A DNA stretch of 64,000 nucleotides from Mycobacteroides immunogenum (GTDB taxonomy: Bacteria > Actinomycetota > Actinomycetes > Mycobacteriales > Mycobacteriaceae), in NCBI RefSeq assembly GCF_001605725.1, contig NZ_CP011530.1, positions 992,001 through 1,056,000 of the forward strand, in the 5' to 3' direction. This document shows positions 11,601 to 21,353 of the stretch, piece by piece; within the stretch, counting starts at the first letter, position 1, and every line of letters begins with the position of its first letter. The notes under the pieces were generated by a model, which worked only from the letters and a program-made list of their open reading frames with translations, was not told where the DNA came from and did no database searches. Position numbers and translations under genes: made by a program.

Positions 11601-14600
11601 GGACCAACGCGCATGTGCTGATCGAAGAGGCGCCGCAGCCGCAGGCCGCGCCGGAGGCGGACGACACGTCGGCACCGCAGGCCGCACCGGTGAACGTGCT
11701 CCCGCTCTCCGCGCGCTCTCCCGAGGCACTGGCTGCGGTGGCCCAGCGCTACGAATCCTGGTTGGCAGCCCACCCGGATGTGGATCTGGCAGATGTGTGC
11801 CTGACCGCGGGGCGCGGTCGGTCGCACTTCGAGCATCGCGCCGCCCTGGTGGTGGATACGGTGCAGACCGCACGCGAGGGACTGCTTGAGCTGGCACAGA
11901 ACCGTCTGCGTCCGGGTGTTGTTCGTGGTGAACACACCAATCACCCGACAACGGCGTGGCTGTTCACCGGTCAGGGCAGCCAGTACCCCGGTATGGCGCG
12001 TGAATTGTTCGACGCCGAGCCGGTGTTCGCCGAGACGGTGACGCGCTGCGCGGAAGCGGTCAAGGACATCGTGACGCGCCCGCTACTGGAGGTCATGTTC
12101 GCCACCGATCGCGAAACCGGCGGTAAGGCCGGAGAAGCGTTGCGGCACACCTCGTTCGCCCAACCAGCGCTGTTCGCCGTCGAGATGGGTCTGGCCCGGC
12201 TCTGGCAGTCATGGGGTATCGAGCCCGATGTGGTGCTGGGGCACAGCGTCGGCCAGTACGCGGCCGCGTGCGTGGCGGGAGTGTTCAGCCTGGAGGACGG
12301 CGCACGGCTCATCGCCGAGCGCGGCCGGCTGTTCGGCAGCCTGCCCGCGGGCGGGCGCATGGTTGCCGTGTTCAGTGACGCCAAGCATGTCGAGCAGATC
12401 GCCGGGGAGTACCCGCGGGTATCGGTGGGTGCCTACAACGGCCCCAACACCGTGCTCTCGGGCCCGGGTGAGGACCTGGAGCAGGCGGTCGCCCGATTCC
12501 AGGAAGAGGGAATCCGTTGCACCTGGCTGGAGACCAGCCATGCCTTCCACTCGGAATTGCTGGACCCCGTCCTCGACGAATTCGAGTCGTATGCGGCGCA
12601 AGTGCGGTTCGCCGCACCGACACTGCCGCTGGTGTGCAACCGCACGGGTGCGGTGCTGACGGCGCAGACCCCGATCGACGCTCAGTACTGGCGGCGGCAT
12701 TCGCGCCAGCCGGTGCAGTTCGCCGAGAGCGTGCGCACGGTGGCGGCGCTCGGCTGCTCGGTGTTGATGGAGATCGGTCCGCAGCCGGTGCTGACAGGCG
12801 CCGCGGTGCAGGTCTGGCCCGAGCACCTGGCGGCACCGCGGGCAATCGTCTCGTTGCGCAAGGGCGTTGACGACAGGCGGCAGATTGCCGACGCGCTCGC
12901 CTCGGCCTACGTCAGTGGTCACCGGCCCAATTTCGCCGCACTGCAACACCACCCACACCGAACGGTGGAGCTGCCGACGTACCCGTTCCAGCGCCGTCGC
13001 TTCTGGCCGAAGTCGTCCGGAACCGCTATCGAAGGCGGAGGCGGATTGCCCTCGGGCATCCTGGGCAGGGGCGAGGATCTGGCCTCCGGCGATTCGGTGT
13101 ACATCAGCAGGCTGTCGGTGCGGTCGCAGCCGTGGCTGTCCGACCACGTCATCTACGGCACCGTCGTCGTCCCCGGCGCGACCTATGCCGCGATGGCCCT
13201 GGCCGCCGTCGGCACCCCGGCGCGTGCCAAGGACGTGTTCTTCTACGAGCCGATCATCCTGCCTGAGAAGAGTTCTCGCGAGGTACAGCTGACACTGCAT
13301 CCGCTGGAAGATGGCAGCGGATCGAAGTTCCAGGTGCACAGCCGTCCCTACGGTGAACGCGACGTCGACTGGTCGCTGAACGCCGAGGGCACAGTCGTCA
13401 CCGGGATCGGGGACGACGCGGAGCCGGCGCCCGAGTCCGCCGAACCGGCGGAGCCGGTCGACGCCGCCATCGAACGGATGGAGCGCATGCGTCCGATGGA
13501 GCTCTTCGAGATCTTCGCCGATCTGGAATTGGCCTGGGGCCCAACCTGGTCCGGTTCGCTGAAGTCGCTGTGGCTGGGCGAGGGTGAGGCCATCGGTGAC
13601 GTCCTGGTGGGTGAAGAGCTGGCCGAACAGCTGGGCGCCGAACCGATGCACCCGGTCCTGATGGACCTGTGCACCGGTGTCGCCTTCCCGGCGTTCCCCG
13701 CGCTGCTCGCCGCCGAGCAAGGCGTCAACGATCTGTTCCTGCCGCTGCGGTACGGACAGGTGACGTTGAAGGAGAAGATGCCCCGGCGCTTCTACTGCCG
13801 TGCGCGGTGGCATGAGAGCCCGCTGGATAGCGAGACGCAGGTCTTCGATCTCGACTACCTGGATCGGGATGGCCGTCACCTGGGCGGGATTCGTGAGTTC
13901 ACCGTCAAGCGCGCACCGCGCGAGGCGCTGCTGCGCGGGCTCGGCGGCGACGCCACCCGGCTGCTGTACACCCTTGGCTGGCACGAGGTTCCGGTGCCAC
14001 CCGTCGCGGATGAGGGCGAGGAGTCATCGGTCGGTACCTGGCTGATCGCCGGATTCGATGAGCTCGCCGCGAAGGTGCCGGGCTGCATCCCGCTGAACCG
14101 GGAGACTGATCCGGAACTGCTGGGCGAGGTGCTGGTGGCGGCCAAGGAGCGCGGCGTGCCGTTCTCCGGTGTCGTTTGGCGCGCCGCCGGACCGGGTGCG
14201 CAGGAATCGACCGCCGAGAGCACCGCACGCCTCGAGGGCGAGATCGCCAACCTGCTCAGCGCCGTGCACACGGTGCAGAACAGTGCCCAGAACGGTGTGA
14301 AACTCCCTGGCGGGCTGTGGATCGTCACCGAGCGTGCGGTGGCCACCGAGTCCGGCGAGCCGGTGGACCCGGTGCAGGCAGCGCTCTGGGGATTCGGGCG
14401 TACCACCATCAACGAGGAACCGGCGCTACGCGCCAAGCTCGTCGATGGCGACGGGTCACCGGAGGCCGTGCAGGCGCTGGCGAGGCTGTTGGTCGCACCG
14501 GTGGAGGAGCCGGAAATCGCGGTGCGGCAAGGTAAATTGCTGGCTTCCCGGTTGTTGCCGTGGTCGCGCACCGGGCATCTGACGGTGCCTCGAGGTAGCG

Positions 14601-16729
14601 ATTACGTCTTGGCGCCCACCGAGCGTGGCGCCATCGACAACCTGCGGATCACCGAGAAGGAGGTGCCGGCACCGGACGAGGGCTACGTGCAGGTGCGGGT
14701 GGAGGCCGCCGGTCTCAACTTCCGCGACGTGCTCAACGTGCTGGGTCTGTATCCGGGTGACCCGGGACCGATCGGCGGTGACTTCGCCGGCATCGTCACC
14801 CAATTGGGCGAGGGTGCCACCGGAGTCGAGGTGGGCCAGCGGGTCTATGGCTCCATGCAGGGTGCCTTCGGCAGCCGGTTCAACGTGCCGGCCCAGTTCC
14901 TGGCACCGATTCCGGACGGGATCAGTGGGGTCGAGGCCGCCACGATTCCCGCCGCCGCGCTCACGGTTCGGCTGTCGTTCGACTGGGCGCAGCTCAAGCC
15001 GGGTGACAAGGTGCTGATTCACGCCGCCAGCGGTGGTGTGGGTCTGGCGGCCATTCAGATGGCCCAGCAGTTCGGGGCCGAGGTGTTCGCCACCGCCAGT
15101 ACCTTCAAGCGGGCGACACTGCGCAAGCTCGGCGTGAAGTATGTATACGACTCGCGTACAACCGATTTCGCTGATCAGATCTTGGCGGACACCGATGGTG
15201 CCGGTGTGGACGTGGTGCTCAACAGCCTCACCAGTGAGGGCTTCATCGAGGCGACTCTGCGCGCTACCGCCAAGAACGGCCGCTTCGCCGAGATCGCCAA
15301 GCGCGATATCTGGAGCACGGAGCAGATGGCGCAGGCCCGACCCGATATCGCGTACGAGATCGTCGCGTTGGACACGGTGATGTTCACCGAGCCCGACCGC
15401 ATCCGCACCTTGCTCACCGAGGTGTCGGAGGGGTTGGCCAAGGGGGAGTGGACGCCACTGCCCGCCGAGATCTACCCGCTCACGGAGGCCAGGTCGGCGT
15501 TCCGCCGCATGCAGCAGGCGCGGCATATCGGCAAGATTGTCTGCCAGATGCCGAATCCGCTTGCACCGCGGCCGGATCGGACGTATCTGATCACCGGTGG
15601 TCTCGGTGCGATCGGCCTGCACACCGCGTCCTATCTGGCTCAGCTGGGTGCCGGAGACATCGTGTTGACGAGCAGGCGCGCGCCCGACACCGATGCGCAA
15701 CGCTTGATCGAGGAGATCACCGAGCGCTCCAAGACGCGCATCCACGTGTTCACCGCCGACGTCGGCGTCCAGGCCGAGGTTGCGGGGCTCCTGGACCGGA
15801 TCCGGGCGGAACTGCCGCCGCTGGCGGGTGTGGCACATCTGGCCGGTGTGCTCGATGATGCGCTGCTCGGTCAGCAGAGCGTGGAGCGGTTCCGGACAAC
15901 GTTGGCGCCCAAGGCCTTCGGTGCGGAGTATCTGGACAGGTTGACCAAGGGTGACGATCTGGACTTCTTCATCGTGTCGTCCTCGGTGTCCAGCCTGTTC
16001 GGTTCGCCCGGACAGTCCAACTACGCGACGGCCAATGCGTTGCTCGATGGTTTGATCGCGCAGCGCAGGGCGCAGGGTCTGCCTGCCACGGGTATCAACT
16101 TCGGTCCGTGGGGTCAGGGAGGCATGGCGTCGTCGGAAGCGGCGACCGCGAATATCAGTGCCCAGGGCCTGATTCCGCTGGATCCGTCGGCGGCGCTCGC
16201 GGCACTGGCCGAGGTGGTGGCCAATGGCACCGGACAGGCGACCATCCTGAAGGCGAACTGGCAGCGTGCCGCCAAGGTGCTGGGCAGCTCTCGTCCACCG
16301 ATCCTGGATCTGGTGTTGCCCAGTGCCGTCGGTGAGGTGACCGGTGACAGTGAGCTGCTCAAGCAGCTCATGGAGATTCCGGTGCCGCAGCGGGCGGGCT
16401 TCGTGACCGAGTTCCTGCAGCGTGAGGTGCAGAACTTCCTGCGCCTGGCGCAGCCGCCGGCCGCCACCAGCCGGTTCTTGGACCTGGGCACGGACTCGTT
16501 GATGGCGATCGAACTGCGCAACCGCCTGCACAGCCAGTTCGGCGGCAAGTTCACCATCAACGCGACCGCGGTATTCGACTACCCGACCATCGGCGGGCTC
16601 GCCGAGTACTTGGTGGCTCAGTTGCCCGACGCCGAGTCCGAGTCGGCCTCGCAGGAGGCCCAACCCGCCGAGGCTGCGCCGGACGCCACACCCGCGCCAT
16701 CTGACGCACTAGCCGAGGCGAAGGAGTGA
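5651..16729 (+). CDS. pks: Bimodular type I polyketide synthase for polyphleic acid (TPP locus)
   Basis: A 3692-residue modular Pks; ATG 5651 follows AAGGAGG. Module 1: KS (about 13-437, Cys184 in DTACSSSL, His319), AT (about 544-840, Ser639 in GHSVGQ, HAFH at 737-740), KR (from about 1192, Tyr1337), ACP (Ser1506). Module 2: KS (about 1568-1990, Cys1740), AT (Ser2199, HAFH at 2297-2300), DH (His2499 in [11 protein letters not shown], Asp2672), ER (about 2985-3300, [10 protein letters not shown]), KR (about 3312, Tyr3458), ACP (Ser3616). HAFH in both ATs predicts malonyl-CoA. No DH is visible in module 1 between AT and KR, and no thioesterase at the end. This matches the Pks of the trehalose polyphleate locus, which makes the long polyunsaturated phleic chains. 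It is divergent from papA3. Confidence 0.92.
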   Translation: MESAENQTESTPRFAIIGYAARFPGAAGADEFWDVLREGRDAISEVPADRWDAEEFFDPEPGAPGKVVTRRAGFVDDVTGFDAPFFGMSTREVRLMDPQHRLLLETAWRAVEHSGIAPTDLAETNSGVFVGLATHDYLGMASDELTFPEIEAYMAIGTSNAAAAGRISYRLGLQGPSVAVDTACSSSLVAIHQACQALQLGECDLALAGGANVLLTPATMITFSHAHMLAPDGKCKTFDAAADGYVRGEGSGVIVIKRLEDALRDGDRVRAVIRGSAINQDGASGGLTVPNGVAQQRVIADALKRAGVAPSEVGYLEAHGTGTSLGDPIEAQAAGAAYGIGRDAADPLLIGSAKTNIGHLEAAAGIAGVIKVILSLENELLPQHRNFQNPSPHIPWDRLPVKVVKEATPWERNGRPRIAGISSFGFAGTNAHVILEEAPSTAPETADTPVPAGDKKFSIVPLSARTPAALVQVADQYRAWLNEHPEATLADLSLTAGVGRAHLEHRAALVVNSREAAVELLGAVADDRPAPGLGRGESHDTPKTAWLFTGQGSQYPGMARELYDTEPVFAETLDRCAAAVADVLEKPLLDVIFDVDGPEAEDTLRQTSYAQPALYAVEMGLARLWQSWGFEPDVVLGHSVGQYSAACVADVFSLEDGARLIAERGRLFGSLPEGGRMAAVFTDAARVESLTDEFPSLSVAAYNGANTVLSGPAQDLEKAIAGLVAEGVRCDFLETSHAFHSALLDPILDEFEAYANQFNYKTPQRILIDNRTGTALGRSVKLDGAYWRRHARQPVEFAKSVRTLADMNCKVLLEIGPQPVLTAAALRAWPDPATAPRAIASLRRNTADHRQITEAAADAYVLGHLPDFGAFQHGHARKLDLPTYPFERRQYWFSDKRDADSTANRQQNTAGPRTEAVRLLEDGKIEELANLLGGAEADQQTLSVLTKLAAQHNQQRSTQTIADDRYQFRWEKSPTPLSGSDAAGNVTWLLIGDTAGAAQPLVEALTARGQQHRTLALPVSDADEAQLVETLRAAAAEGPALRIVHVAGLDAGAGSSSAQSLLRIQHQILGGTRRLFRAAAAAELRAPIWVVTRGAQHAIESDAVAPEQSALWGFGRAAALELPQVWGGLADLSDAGADEWSQFIGRVSVTGEASAREDQFALRGQAVYVPRLVRRQEAPSGKPLEVRSDATYLVTGGLGSIGLEIAGYLAGRGAKHLVLTSRREPSESAQQRIDLLSAQGCDVRVVTADVADAHDVARLLASVRAELPELAGIVHAAGEIGTTPLGDLEDAEVDRVFAGKVWGAWHLSEAAAGLKLDFFINTSSIASVWGGFGQTAYSAANAFLDGLAWRLRAQGIAGTSVNFGPWSAGMADAESRARLEQRGIKTLSPADALAGLADVVAASGSNAAQGVIARIDWARFLPLYQQAGRRAFLAELDREVPSHLAGAAAGAQSGTTQLVERLANAPVQQRKKLLTDYLRDAVAEVTRVDVSEIREDAGFFDLGMDSLMAVELRRRMEQGVGKEIPVTLVMDHPRISDVADYLLGEVLGLSEQAKPAAQLASAVTDRTDEPIAIVSVSCRFPGAPNPEAFWDVLAGGVDAIREVPEDRFDIDEFYDPDPETAGKTYTRFGGFLDGIDGFDPEFFGISPREAVWIEPQQRLMLETVWEGLERAGYSPAALRGSRTGIFAGVGANEYAHLLSSESIDKIEPYFITGNALNAISGRVAFALGFEGPAVAVDTACSSALVAVHQAVQALHSGDCDLAVAGGVNVLLSPVTVIAASRARMLSPVGRCKTFDASADGYVRSEGCGILVLKRLSDAERDGDRVLAVIPGSAVNQDGASSGLTVPNGGAQQRLIGTVLARAGLVGGDVDYLEAHGTGTPLGDPIEVQAAAAAYGGSRQADRPLLMGSVKSNIGHTESASGAAGLIKVVLSLQNGVLPQSLHFDNPSPHIPWDSLPVQVVDKAIPWEPNGRPRRAGVSSFGFTGTNAHVLIEEAPQPQAAPEADDTSAPQAAPVNVLPLSARSPEALAAVAQRYESWLAAHPDVDLADVCLTAGRGRSHFEHRAALVVDTVQTAREGLLELAQNRLRPGVVRGEHTNHPTTAWLFTGQGSQYPGMARELFDAEPVFAETVTRCAEAVKDIVTRPLLEVMFATDRETGGKAGEALRHTSFAQPALFAVEMGLARLWQSWGIEPDVVLGHSVGQYAAACVAGVFSLEDGARLIAERGRLFGSLPAGGRMVAVFSDAKHVEQIAGEYPRVSVGAYNGPNTVLSGPGEDLEQAVARFQEEGIRCTWLETSHAFHSELLDPVLDEFESYAAQVRFAAPTLPLVCNRTGAVLTAQTPIDAQYWRRHSRQPVQFAESVRTVAALGCSVLMEIGPQPVLTGAAVQVWPEHLAAPRAIVSLRKGVDDRRQIADALASAYVSGHRPNFAALQHHPHRTVELPTYPFQRRRFWPKSSGTAIEGGGGLPSGILGRGEDLASGDSVYISRLSVRSQPWLSDHVIYGTVVVPGATYAAMALAAVGTPARAKDVFFYEPIILPEKSSREVQLTLHPLEDGSGSKFQVHSRPYGERDVDWSLNAEGTVVTGIGDDAEPAPESAEPAEPVDAAIERMERMRPMELFEIFADLELAWGPTWSGSLKSLWLGEGEAIGDVLVGEELAEQLGAEPMHPVLMDLCTGVAFPAFPALLAAEQGVNDLFLPLRYGQVTLKEKMPRRFYCRARWHESPLDSETQVFDLDYLDRDGRHLGGIREFTVKRAPREALLRGLGGDATRLLYTLGWHEVPVPPVADEGEESSVGTWLIAGFDELAAKVPGCIPLNRETDPELLGEVLVAAKERGVPFSGVVWRAAGPGAQESTAESTARLEGEIANLLSAVHTVQNSAQNGVKLPGGLWIVTERAVATESGEPVDPVQAALWGFGRTTINEEPALRAKLVDGDGSPEAVQALARLLVAPVEEPEIAVRQGKLLASRLLPWSRTGHLTVPRGSDYVLAPTERGAIDNLRITEKEVPAPDEGYVQVRVEAAGLNFRDVLNVLGLYPGDPGPIGGDFAGIVTQLGEGATGVEVGQRVYGSMQGAFGSRFNVPAQFLAPIPDGISGVEAATIPAAALTVRLSFDWAQLKPGDKVLIHAASGGVGLAAIQMAQQFGAEVFATASTFKRATLRKLGVKYVYDSRTTDFADQILADTDGAGVDVVLNSLTSEGFIEATLRATAKNGRFAEIAKRDIWSTEQMAQARPDIAYEIVALDTVMFTEPDRIRTLLTEVSEGLAKGEWTPLPAEIYPLTEARSAFRRMQQARHIGKIVCQMPNPLAPRPDRTYLITGGLGAIGLHTASYLAQLGAGDIVLTSRRAPDTDAQRLIEEITERSKTRIHVFTADVGVQAEVAGLLDRIRAELPPLAGVAHLAGVLDDALLGQQSVERFRTTLAPKAFGAEYLDRLTKGDDLDFFIVSSSVSSLFGSPGQSNYATANALLDGLIAQRRAQGLPATGINFGPWGQGGMASSEAATANISAQGLIPLDPSAALAALAEVVANGTGQATILKANWQRAAKVLGSSRPPILDLVLPSAVGEVTGDSELLKQLMEIPVPQRAGFVTEFLQREVQNFLRLAQPPAATSRFLDLGTDSLMAIELRNRLHSQFGGKFTINATAVFDYPTIGGLAEYLVAQLPDAESESASQEAQPAEAAPDATPAPSDALAEAKE

Positions 16730-16735
16730 ACCGGC

Positions 16736-16768
16736 GGTGCCCCGGGTAAGTTAGCCACCCGGGGCACC
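16736..16768 (+). terminator. Strong hairpin after pks
   Basis: A perfect 12-bp stem (GGTGCCCCGGGT pairing with ACCCGGGGCACC) with a 9-nt loop starts 7 nt after the pks stop codon. There is no U-tract, as is usual for mycobacterial intrinsic-type terminators. Confidence 0.6.
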
Positions 16769-16810
16769 GCGGGTGCCTGATAAGCCGGCAACGAGTGGAG
16801 CAGGTGCGGT

Positions 16811-18085
16811 CTGAGACGTTTCTTCGCAGACATCACGCCTCTTCGTAACGCCGACTTCCGGCGGCTGTGGCTGGCCGGAGTGGTCACGGTCATCGGAGCA
16901 GGGCTGACGCTGTTCGCGGTCCCGGTGCAGATCTACGCCCTCACCCAGAGCTCGGCGTACGTGGGACTGACGGGTGTTTTCGGGCTGGTACCGCTGGTGG
17001 TGTTCGGCCTGTGGGGCGGCGCCCTGGCGGACCGGATGGACCGGCGGACGCTGCTGATCATCACCGCGAGCGGACTGGCGATTTCCTCGGTGCTGCTGTG
17101 GTTGCAGGCCGCCTTGTCGGTCAACAACGTGTGGATGGTGCTGAGCCTGCTCTCGGTGCAGCAGGGTTTTTTCGCGGTCAACTCGCCGACACGTGCCGCG
17201 GCCATTCCACGGATGCTGCCGCTCGATCAGCTGCCGGCGGCGAATGCGCTCAATATGACGGTGCAGCAGTTCGGCTTCATCGCCGGTCCGCTGCTGGCGG
17301 GTGTGCTGCTCAAATGGGTGGATCTGTCCACGCTGTACCTGATTGACGCGATCGCGTGTGCGGCGCCGATCTGGGCGACCGTGCGGCTGCACAAGATGCC
17401 GCCGATCGGACTGTCAGAGGAGGTGCGCGCCAAGGCCTCCGGCTTCCAAGACGTGTTGGACGGCTTTCGGTATCTGGCCGGGCACAAGATAGTGCTGATG
17501 TCCTTTGTGGTGGATCTCATCGCCATGATCTTCGGGATGCCCCGCATCCTGTTTCCGCAGATCGCACACGAGGGATTCGGTGATCCCGCCGACGGTGGCA
17601 CCGTGATCGCGCTGTTGTCGGCCGCGATATCGGTGGGTGCGGTGATCGGCGGGGTGTTCTCCGGCTGGTTCCACCGAATAGATCGTCAGGGGCTGGCGGT
17701 GGTGGTCAGCATTGTGGTGTGGGGGCTGGCGATGGTGGGGTTCGGTCTCACCGCACACGCGCCACTGCTGTGGCTGACACTGTTCTTCCTGGTGATCGGT
17801 GGCATCGCCGACATGGTGTCGGCGGCCTTCCGGACCACGATCCTGCAGTCGGTCGCGACCGACGATGTGCGGGGCCGCCTGCAGGGGGTGTTCACGGTGG
17901 TGGTGGCCGGGGGACCGCGGGTGGCGGACTTCGCGCACGGCACGGCCGCCGCCGCGGTGGGGACGACCGCGGCCGCTGCCGGCGGTGGCGCCCTCGTGGT
18001 GGTCGGGGTGATCGTGGCGGCGCTGCTGGTGCCGGTGTTCGTGCGGTTCCGGACTTCTACTGAAGCCCAACTCGACCCGCAATAG
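16811..18085 (+). CDS. MFS transporter (12-helix, enterobactin/macrolide-exporter-like)
   Basis: An MFS permease with many membrane helices. The loop GGALADRMDRRTLL is the family's motif A. The conserved reading frame clearly extends upstream of GTG 16880: RRFFADITPLRNADFRRLWL is the usual N-terminus of this subfamily. There is no ATG, GTG or TTG between the in-frame stop at 16781 and that stretch, so I place the start at CTG 16811, about ten bases after GGAG; this is uncertain. The C-terminal region is Ala/Gly/Val-rich. The substrate is unknown. The hairpin in front separates it from pks, so it is probably not part of the TPP operon, though it is the first gene downstream. Confidence 0.75.
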   Translation: MRRFFADITPLRNADFRRLWLAGVVTVIGAGLTLFAVPVQIYALTQSSAYVGLTGVFGLVPLVVFGLWGGALADRMDRRTLLIITASGLAISSVLLWLQAALSVNNVWMVLSLLSVQQGFFAVNSPTRAAAIPRMLPLDQLPAANALNMTVQQFGFIAGPLLAGVLLKWVDLSTLYLIDAIACAAPIWATVRLHKMPPIGLSEEVRAKASGFQDVLDGFRYLAGHKIVLMSFVVDLIAMIFGMPRILFPQIAHEGFGDPADGGTVIALLSAAISVGAVIGGVFSGWFHRIDRQGLAVVVSIVVWGLAMVGFGLTAHAPLLWLTLFFLVIGGIADMVSAAFRTTILQSVATDDVRGRLQGVFTVVVAGGPRVADFAHGTAAAAVGTTAAAAGGGALVVVGVIVAALLVPVFVRFRTSTEAQLDPQ

Positions 18086-18088
18086 ATT
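18083..18088 (+). promoter_or_regulatory. Leaderless-type -10 for the DUF2252 gene
   Basis: TAGATT is followed by 6 nt and then ATG 18095. This is the TANNNT-N6/7-start pattern of leaderless mycobacterial promoters. It overlaps the end of the preceding MFS gene. Confidence 0.45.
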
Positions 18089-18094
18089 CTTCGT

Positions 18095-19471
18095 ATGGAT
18101 ACGCCGACGACCGAGGACCTGCGACGGTTTTCGCGAGACAAACAGCTGGCGTTCGGCCGTGGACTACGTGATCGCATGCCGCGGCGGAGCCTCGCCGAAC
18201 TCTCCGACGCGCCGCGGCGAGACTCGATCGCGGTGCTGGCGGCGCAGAACAAAACCAGGATTCCGTCGCTCGTCCCGGTGCGCCGGGAGCGCATGTCGGA
18301 GTCGCCGTTCGCGTTTTATCGCGGTGCGGCCGCGGTCATGGCGGCCGACCTCGACGGTACGGCGACGACCGGAGTCCTGATACAGATCTGCGGCGACGCG
18401 CACCTGTCCAATTTCGGACTCTTTGCCTCCCGCGAACGCGCATTGCTGTTCGACGTCAACGATTTTGATGAAACCGCGGTGGGTCCGTGGGAGTGGGATG
18501 TCAAACGTCTCGTCACCAGCATGGCCATCCTCGGTCACGAGTTCGGGATGCCCGACGATGCCGTGCGCCAGACGGCCGTCAAGACAGCGGCTGCCTACCG
18601 TGCCCGGATCAATGAGTTGGCACAGATGTCGGCGCTGGAGCGGTACTACCTCAAGACGACCGCACTCGAGGTGCTGGATCTGGTTTCCCGGCTATCCAAG
18701 AGTGCGTCCAAGTTGGCCACCGAGACGGTGTCCAAGGCCTCCCGCAACACCTCGCATCGGGCACTACGCAAGCTCACCACGACCACCGTCGACGGTCATT
18801 ACCGCATTGTGGAGCAGCAGGACATCGCGGTCCGTGTCCCGGAGATGGGTTTGTCCGAGGCTGCCGCGATGGTCGACGAGTACTTCGGTTCCGTGCCCGA
18901 GGATGTGGTCGCCCTGCTGGCCTGCCACCAATTCCAGGACGCCGTGGTGCGCGTGGTCGGTGTCGGAAGCGTGGGCACCCGCTGTTATCTCGCGTTGCTG
19001 ACCGACGCTGACGGTTCGCCGCTGTTCCTGCAGATGAAGGAGGCGTCGGCGTCGGTGATCGAGACGTACTTTCCTCAGGAACTGCGCCTGGAGCACGGCC
19101 GGCGCGTGGTGTCGGGCCAACGCATCATGCAGGCCAGCGGTGACCCCTTCCTCGGTTACGTGACGTCCACTCGGCGCGGCAGTTTCTACGTCCGGCAGTT
19201 CCGGGACATGAAGGGCTCAGTGGACATCACCAGCCTGACAAATCCCGACGACCTGGCGCTCTATGGCGCACTGTGCGCCGTCGCGCTGGCCCGTGCCCAT
19301 GCTCAATCGGGTGTGCCGGGGGTGATCGCTGGTTACCTGGGTGCCGGCACCGATCCCAACGCCGCCGATGCCGCGTTCGCCGATTTCGCCGAGGCGTATG
19401 CGCGGCTCAATCGCGAGGACCACGAGCGGTTGCTCGCGGCCACCGATCAGCAGTGGTTGCCGGGATCTTGA
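18095..19471 (+). CDS. DUF2252 family protein (kinase-like fold)
   Basis: A 458-residue member of DUF2252. The signature motifs are SPFAFYRGAAAVMAADL, the HxDxxxxN-like CGDAHLSNFG and DVNDFDETAVGPWEWDVKRL. The second and third resemble the catalytic and metal-binding loops of aminoglycoside-phosphotransferase/choline-kinase folds (D in GDAHLSN, DxD in NDFDE). That suggests a phosphotransferase of unknown substrate; no reaction is established to my knowledge. It lies 9 nt after the MFS gene but has its own leaderless-type -10. It is probably cytoplasmic, with no signal peptide or membrane helix. Confidence 0.8.
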   Translation: MDTPTTEDLRRFSRDKQLAFGRGLRDRMPRRSLAELSDAPRRDSIAVLAAQNKTRIPSLVPVRRERMSESPFAFYRGAAAVMAADLDGTATTGVLIQICGDAHLSNFGLFASRERALLFDVNDFDETAVGPWEWDVKRLVTSMAILGHEFGMPDDAVRQTAVKTAAAYRARINELAQMSALERYYLKTTALEVLDLVSRLSKSASKLATETVSKASRNTSHRALRKLTTTTVDGHYRIVEQQDIAVRVPEMGLSEAAAMVDEYFGSVPEDVVALLACHQFQDAVVRVVGVGSVGTRCYLALLTDADGSPLFLQMKEASASVIETYFPQELRLEHGRRVVSGQRIMQASGDPFLGYVTSTRRGSFYVRQFRDMKGSVDITSLTNPDDLALYGALCAVALARAHAQSGVPGVIAGYLGAGTDPNAADAAFADFAEAYARLNREDHERLLAATDQQWLPGS

Positions 19472-19533
19472 TGTCCTAATTTGTGGGATACCCGACCTGG
19501 ACGCCATTGCCCAGGTGGCGAACACTGAGAGGC

Positions 19534-20511
19534 GTGACGCGCTCGGTGGTGATCCTGGGATTTCCGGGAGTACAAGCCCTGGATCTGGTGGGGCCGTATG
19601 AGGTGTTCGCGCATGCGTCCGACTATGTGACCGGGCAAGACGGCTACGAGGTATCCCTGGTGTCGGCCGACGGCGTCCCGATCGCTACCGGCTCGGGGCT
19701 CGGGCTGGTTACCCGCCCATTGCCCGATCCGCGTGCGGGATGTGACACGTTGCTGCTGCCCGGCGGTCGTGGCGTGCCCGCGGTGCAACGCGATGCCGCC
19801 CTGATGGACTGGATTCGACTCGCCGCGCGTTCCGCTCGGCGAGTGGTGAGTGTGTGCAACGGCGCGTTTCTGGCCGCCGAGGCGGGCCTACTGGACGGGT
19901 GCCGGGCCACCACGCATTGGGCCATGGCGGAGCTGCTCGCTAACGAATTCCCCAGCGTCACCGTGGATCCCGATCCGATATTTCTGCGAAGCTCGGCCAA
20001 GGTGTGGACCGCGGCGGGCGTGACCGCGGGTATCGACCTGTCCCTGGCATTGGTCGAGGACGACTATGGCGGGGAAGTCGCTCAGATGGTGGCGCGCATG
20101 CTGGTGCTGTATCTGCGCAGGCCCGGCGGGCAGTCTCAATTCGCGGCGCCGGTATGGATGCCGCGTGCCAAGAGGATGCCGATTCGGGATGTGCAGGAGG
20201 CCATCGAGGCGGCGCCCGGCGGCTCACACCGGGTGCCGGAGTTGGCCCGGCTGGCGGCGATGAGCCCGCGGCATTTCACCCGGCTGTTCACCGCGGAGGT
20301 GGGCGAGGCGCCGTCGGCTTACGTGGAGCGCATCCGGTCCGAGGCCGCGCGCCGACAGCTCGAGGAGACCGACGACACCATGGTGGTGATCGCCGATCGC
20401 TGCGGATTCGGTTCCGCAGAGTCCTTGCGCCGCAACTTTGTTCGTCGTATGGGCGTATCGCCCGACCAGTACCGCAAAACCTTCCAGCGAACCGAAAGGG
20501 CCTCCCTATGA
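19534..20511 (+). CDS. GlxA-family transcriptional regulator (DJ-1/PfpI plus AraC HTH)
   Basis: About 325 residues. The N-terminal DJ-1/PfpI domain reads TRSVVILGFPGVQALDLVGP, with the nucleophile-elbow cysteine in VCNGAFLAAEAGLL. The C-terminal AraC-type double helix-turn-helix (about 225-320) includes MSPRHFTRLFTAEVG and IADRCGFGSAESLRRNF. I chose GTG 19534 because homologues start at this point and AACACT sits 7 nt upstream; an in-frame GTG at 19483 is possible. The stop overlaps the start of the next gene (ATGA), so the two are co-translated. GlxA-type regulators usually sense a small metabolite through the DJ-1 fold. The obvious target is its own operon. Confidence 0.85.
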   Translation: MTRSVVILGFPGVQALDLVGPYEVFAHASDYVTGQDGYEVSLVSADGVPIATGSGLGLVTRPLPDPRAGCDTLLLPGGRGVPAVQRDAALMDWIRLAARSARRVVSVCNGAFLAAEAGLLDGCRATTHWAMAELLANEFPSVTVDPDPIFLRSSAKVWTAAGVTAGIDLSLALVEDDYGGEVAQMVARMLVLYLRRPGGQSQFAAPVWMPRAKRMPIRDVQEAIEAAPGGSHRVPELARLAAMSPRHFTRLFTAEVGEAPSAYVERIRSEAARRQLEETDDTMVVIADRCGFGSAESLRRNFVRRMGVSPDQYRKTFQRTERASL

Positions 20512-21275
20512 CTTCACACCCGACGCAAATCGCGATCGTGCTGTACCCGGACTTCACCGCGCTGGATTTCATCGGCCCTTATGAGGTGCTGCGCTTCATG
20601 CCCAACACCGAGGTCCGATTCGTCTGGCACAAGCCAGGTCCCGTCACCGCCGATTCCGGGGTGCTGGTGATCGGCGCCACGCACTCGTTCGACGAGACTC
20701 CCGCACCCGACGTGGTGCTGGTGCCCGGCGGCCCGGGAACGACCATGGCCGCACGCGATCAGGAGCTACTGGAGTGGTTGCGCCGGGTGCACCCCACGGC
20801 GAGCTGGACCACCTCGGTGTGCAGCGGTTCGCTGGTGCTGGCGGCGGCCGGCCTGCTCGAGGGGCAGCGAGCCACCTCGCACTGGTCGACGTTGCCCGCG
20901 CTCAAGGCATTCGGGGCCACGCCGGTCGGCGACGAACGCATCGTGCGCACCGGGAATGCGGGTGTGGTGACCGCGGCCGGAGTGTCCGCCGGCATTGATC
21001 TGGGTTTGTGGCTGGCCGGTCAGATCGCGGGCGAGGAGGAGGCCAAGGCGATTCAGCTGAGCATCGAATACGACCCGCAGCCGCCGTTCGACTCCGGGCA
21101 CATGTCCAAGGCCAGCGCCGCCACCAAGGCGAAGGCGACGGCATCGCTGGCCAGGGACACGTTCCGGCCGACGGTGATGGCCGCCGCGGCGCTGCTCGCA
21201 TGGGACCGCGCGCTCGGCACGGTGCGCACCCGGCGGGACGGCCGGCGCCTGTTTGGTCTGCGTTCTCGACCCTGA
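20508..21275 (+). CDS. DJ-1/PfpI family protein, isonitrile hydratase-like
   Basis: 255 residues. ATG 20508 overlaps the GlxA-type regulator's stop by 4 nt. The DJ-1/PfpI fold shows the N-terminal acidic residue in LDFIGPYEVL, the GGPG turn, and the elbow cysteine in TTSVCSGSLVLAAAGLLEG. This pattern (an Asp near residue 20 and VCxGSLVL) resembles bacterial isonitrile hydratase, which converts isonitriles to N-formamides. The C-terminal 60 residues are helical and basic, beyond the usual fold. The activity is a family-level guess. Tight coupling to a regulator carrying the same fold suggests both recognise related ligands. Confidence 0.75.
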   Translation: MTSHPTQIAIVLYPDFTALDFIGPYEVLRFMPNTEVRFVWHKPGPVTADSGVLVIGATHSFDETPAPDVVLVPGGPGTTMAARDQELLEWLRRVHPTASWTTSVCSGSLVLAAAGLLEGQRATSHWSTLPALKAFGATPVGDERIVRTGNAGVVTAAGVSAGIDLGLWLAGQIAGEEEAKAIQLSIEYDPQPPFDSGHMSKASAATKAKATASLARDTFRPTVMAAAALLAWDRALGTVRTRRDGRRLFGLRSRP

Positions 21276-21353
21276 CCAGGCGCCGCATAGAGGGAGCGAC
21301 TACCTTCTCTATGAACGTTCTCAACGAGCCGCTCAACCTCAGAAGGGATGCCT

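Noticed and set aside
14456..16663. 735-codon minus-strand open frame inside pks
   Set aside because: Same reason: it mirrors the ER-KR-ACP coding region and shows no recognisable protein features.
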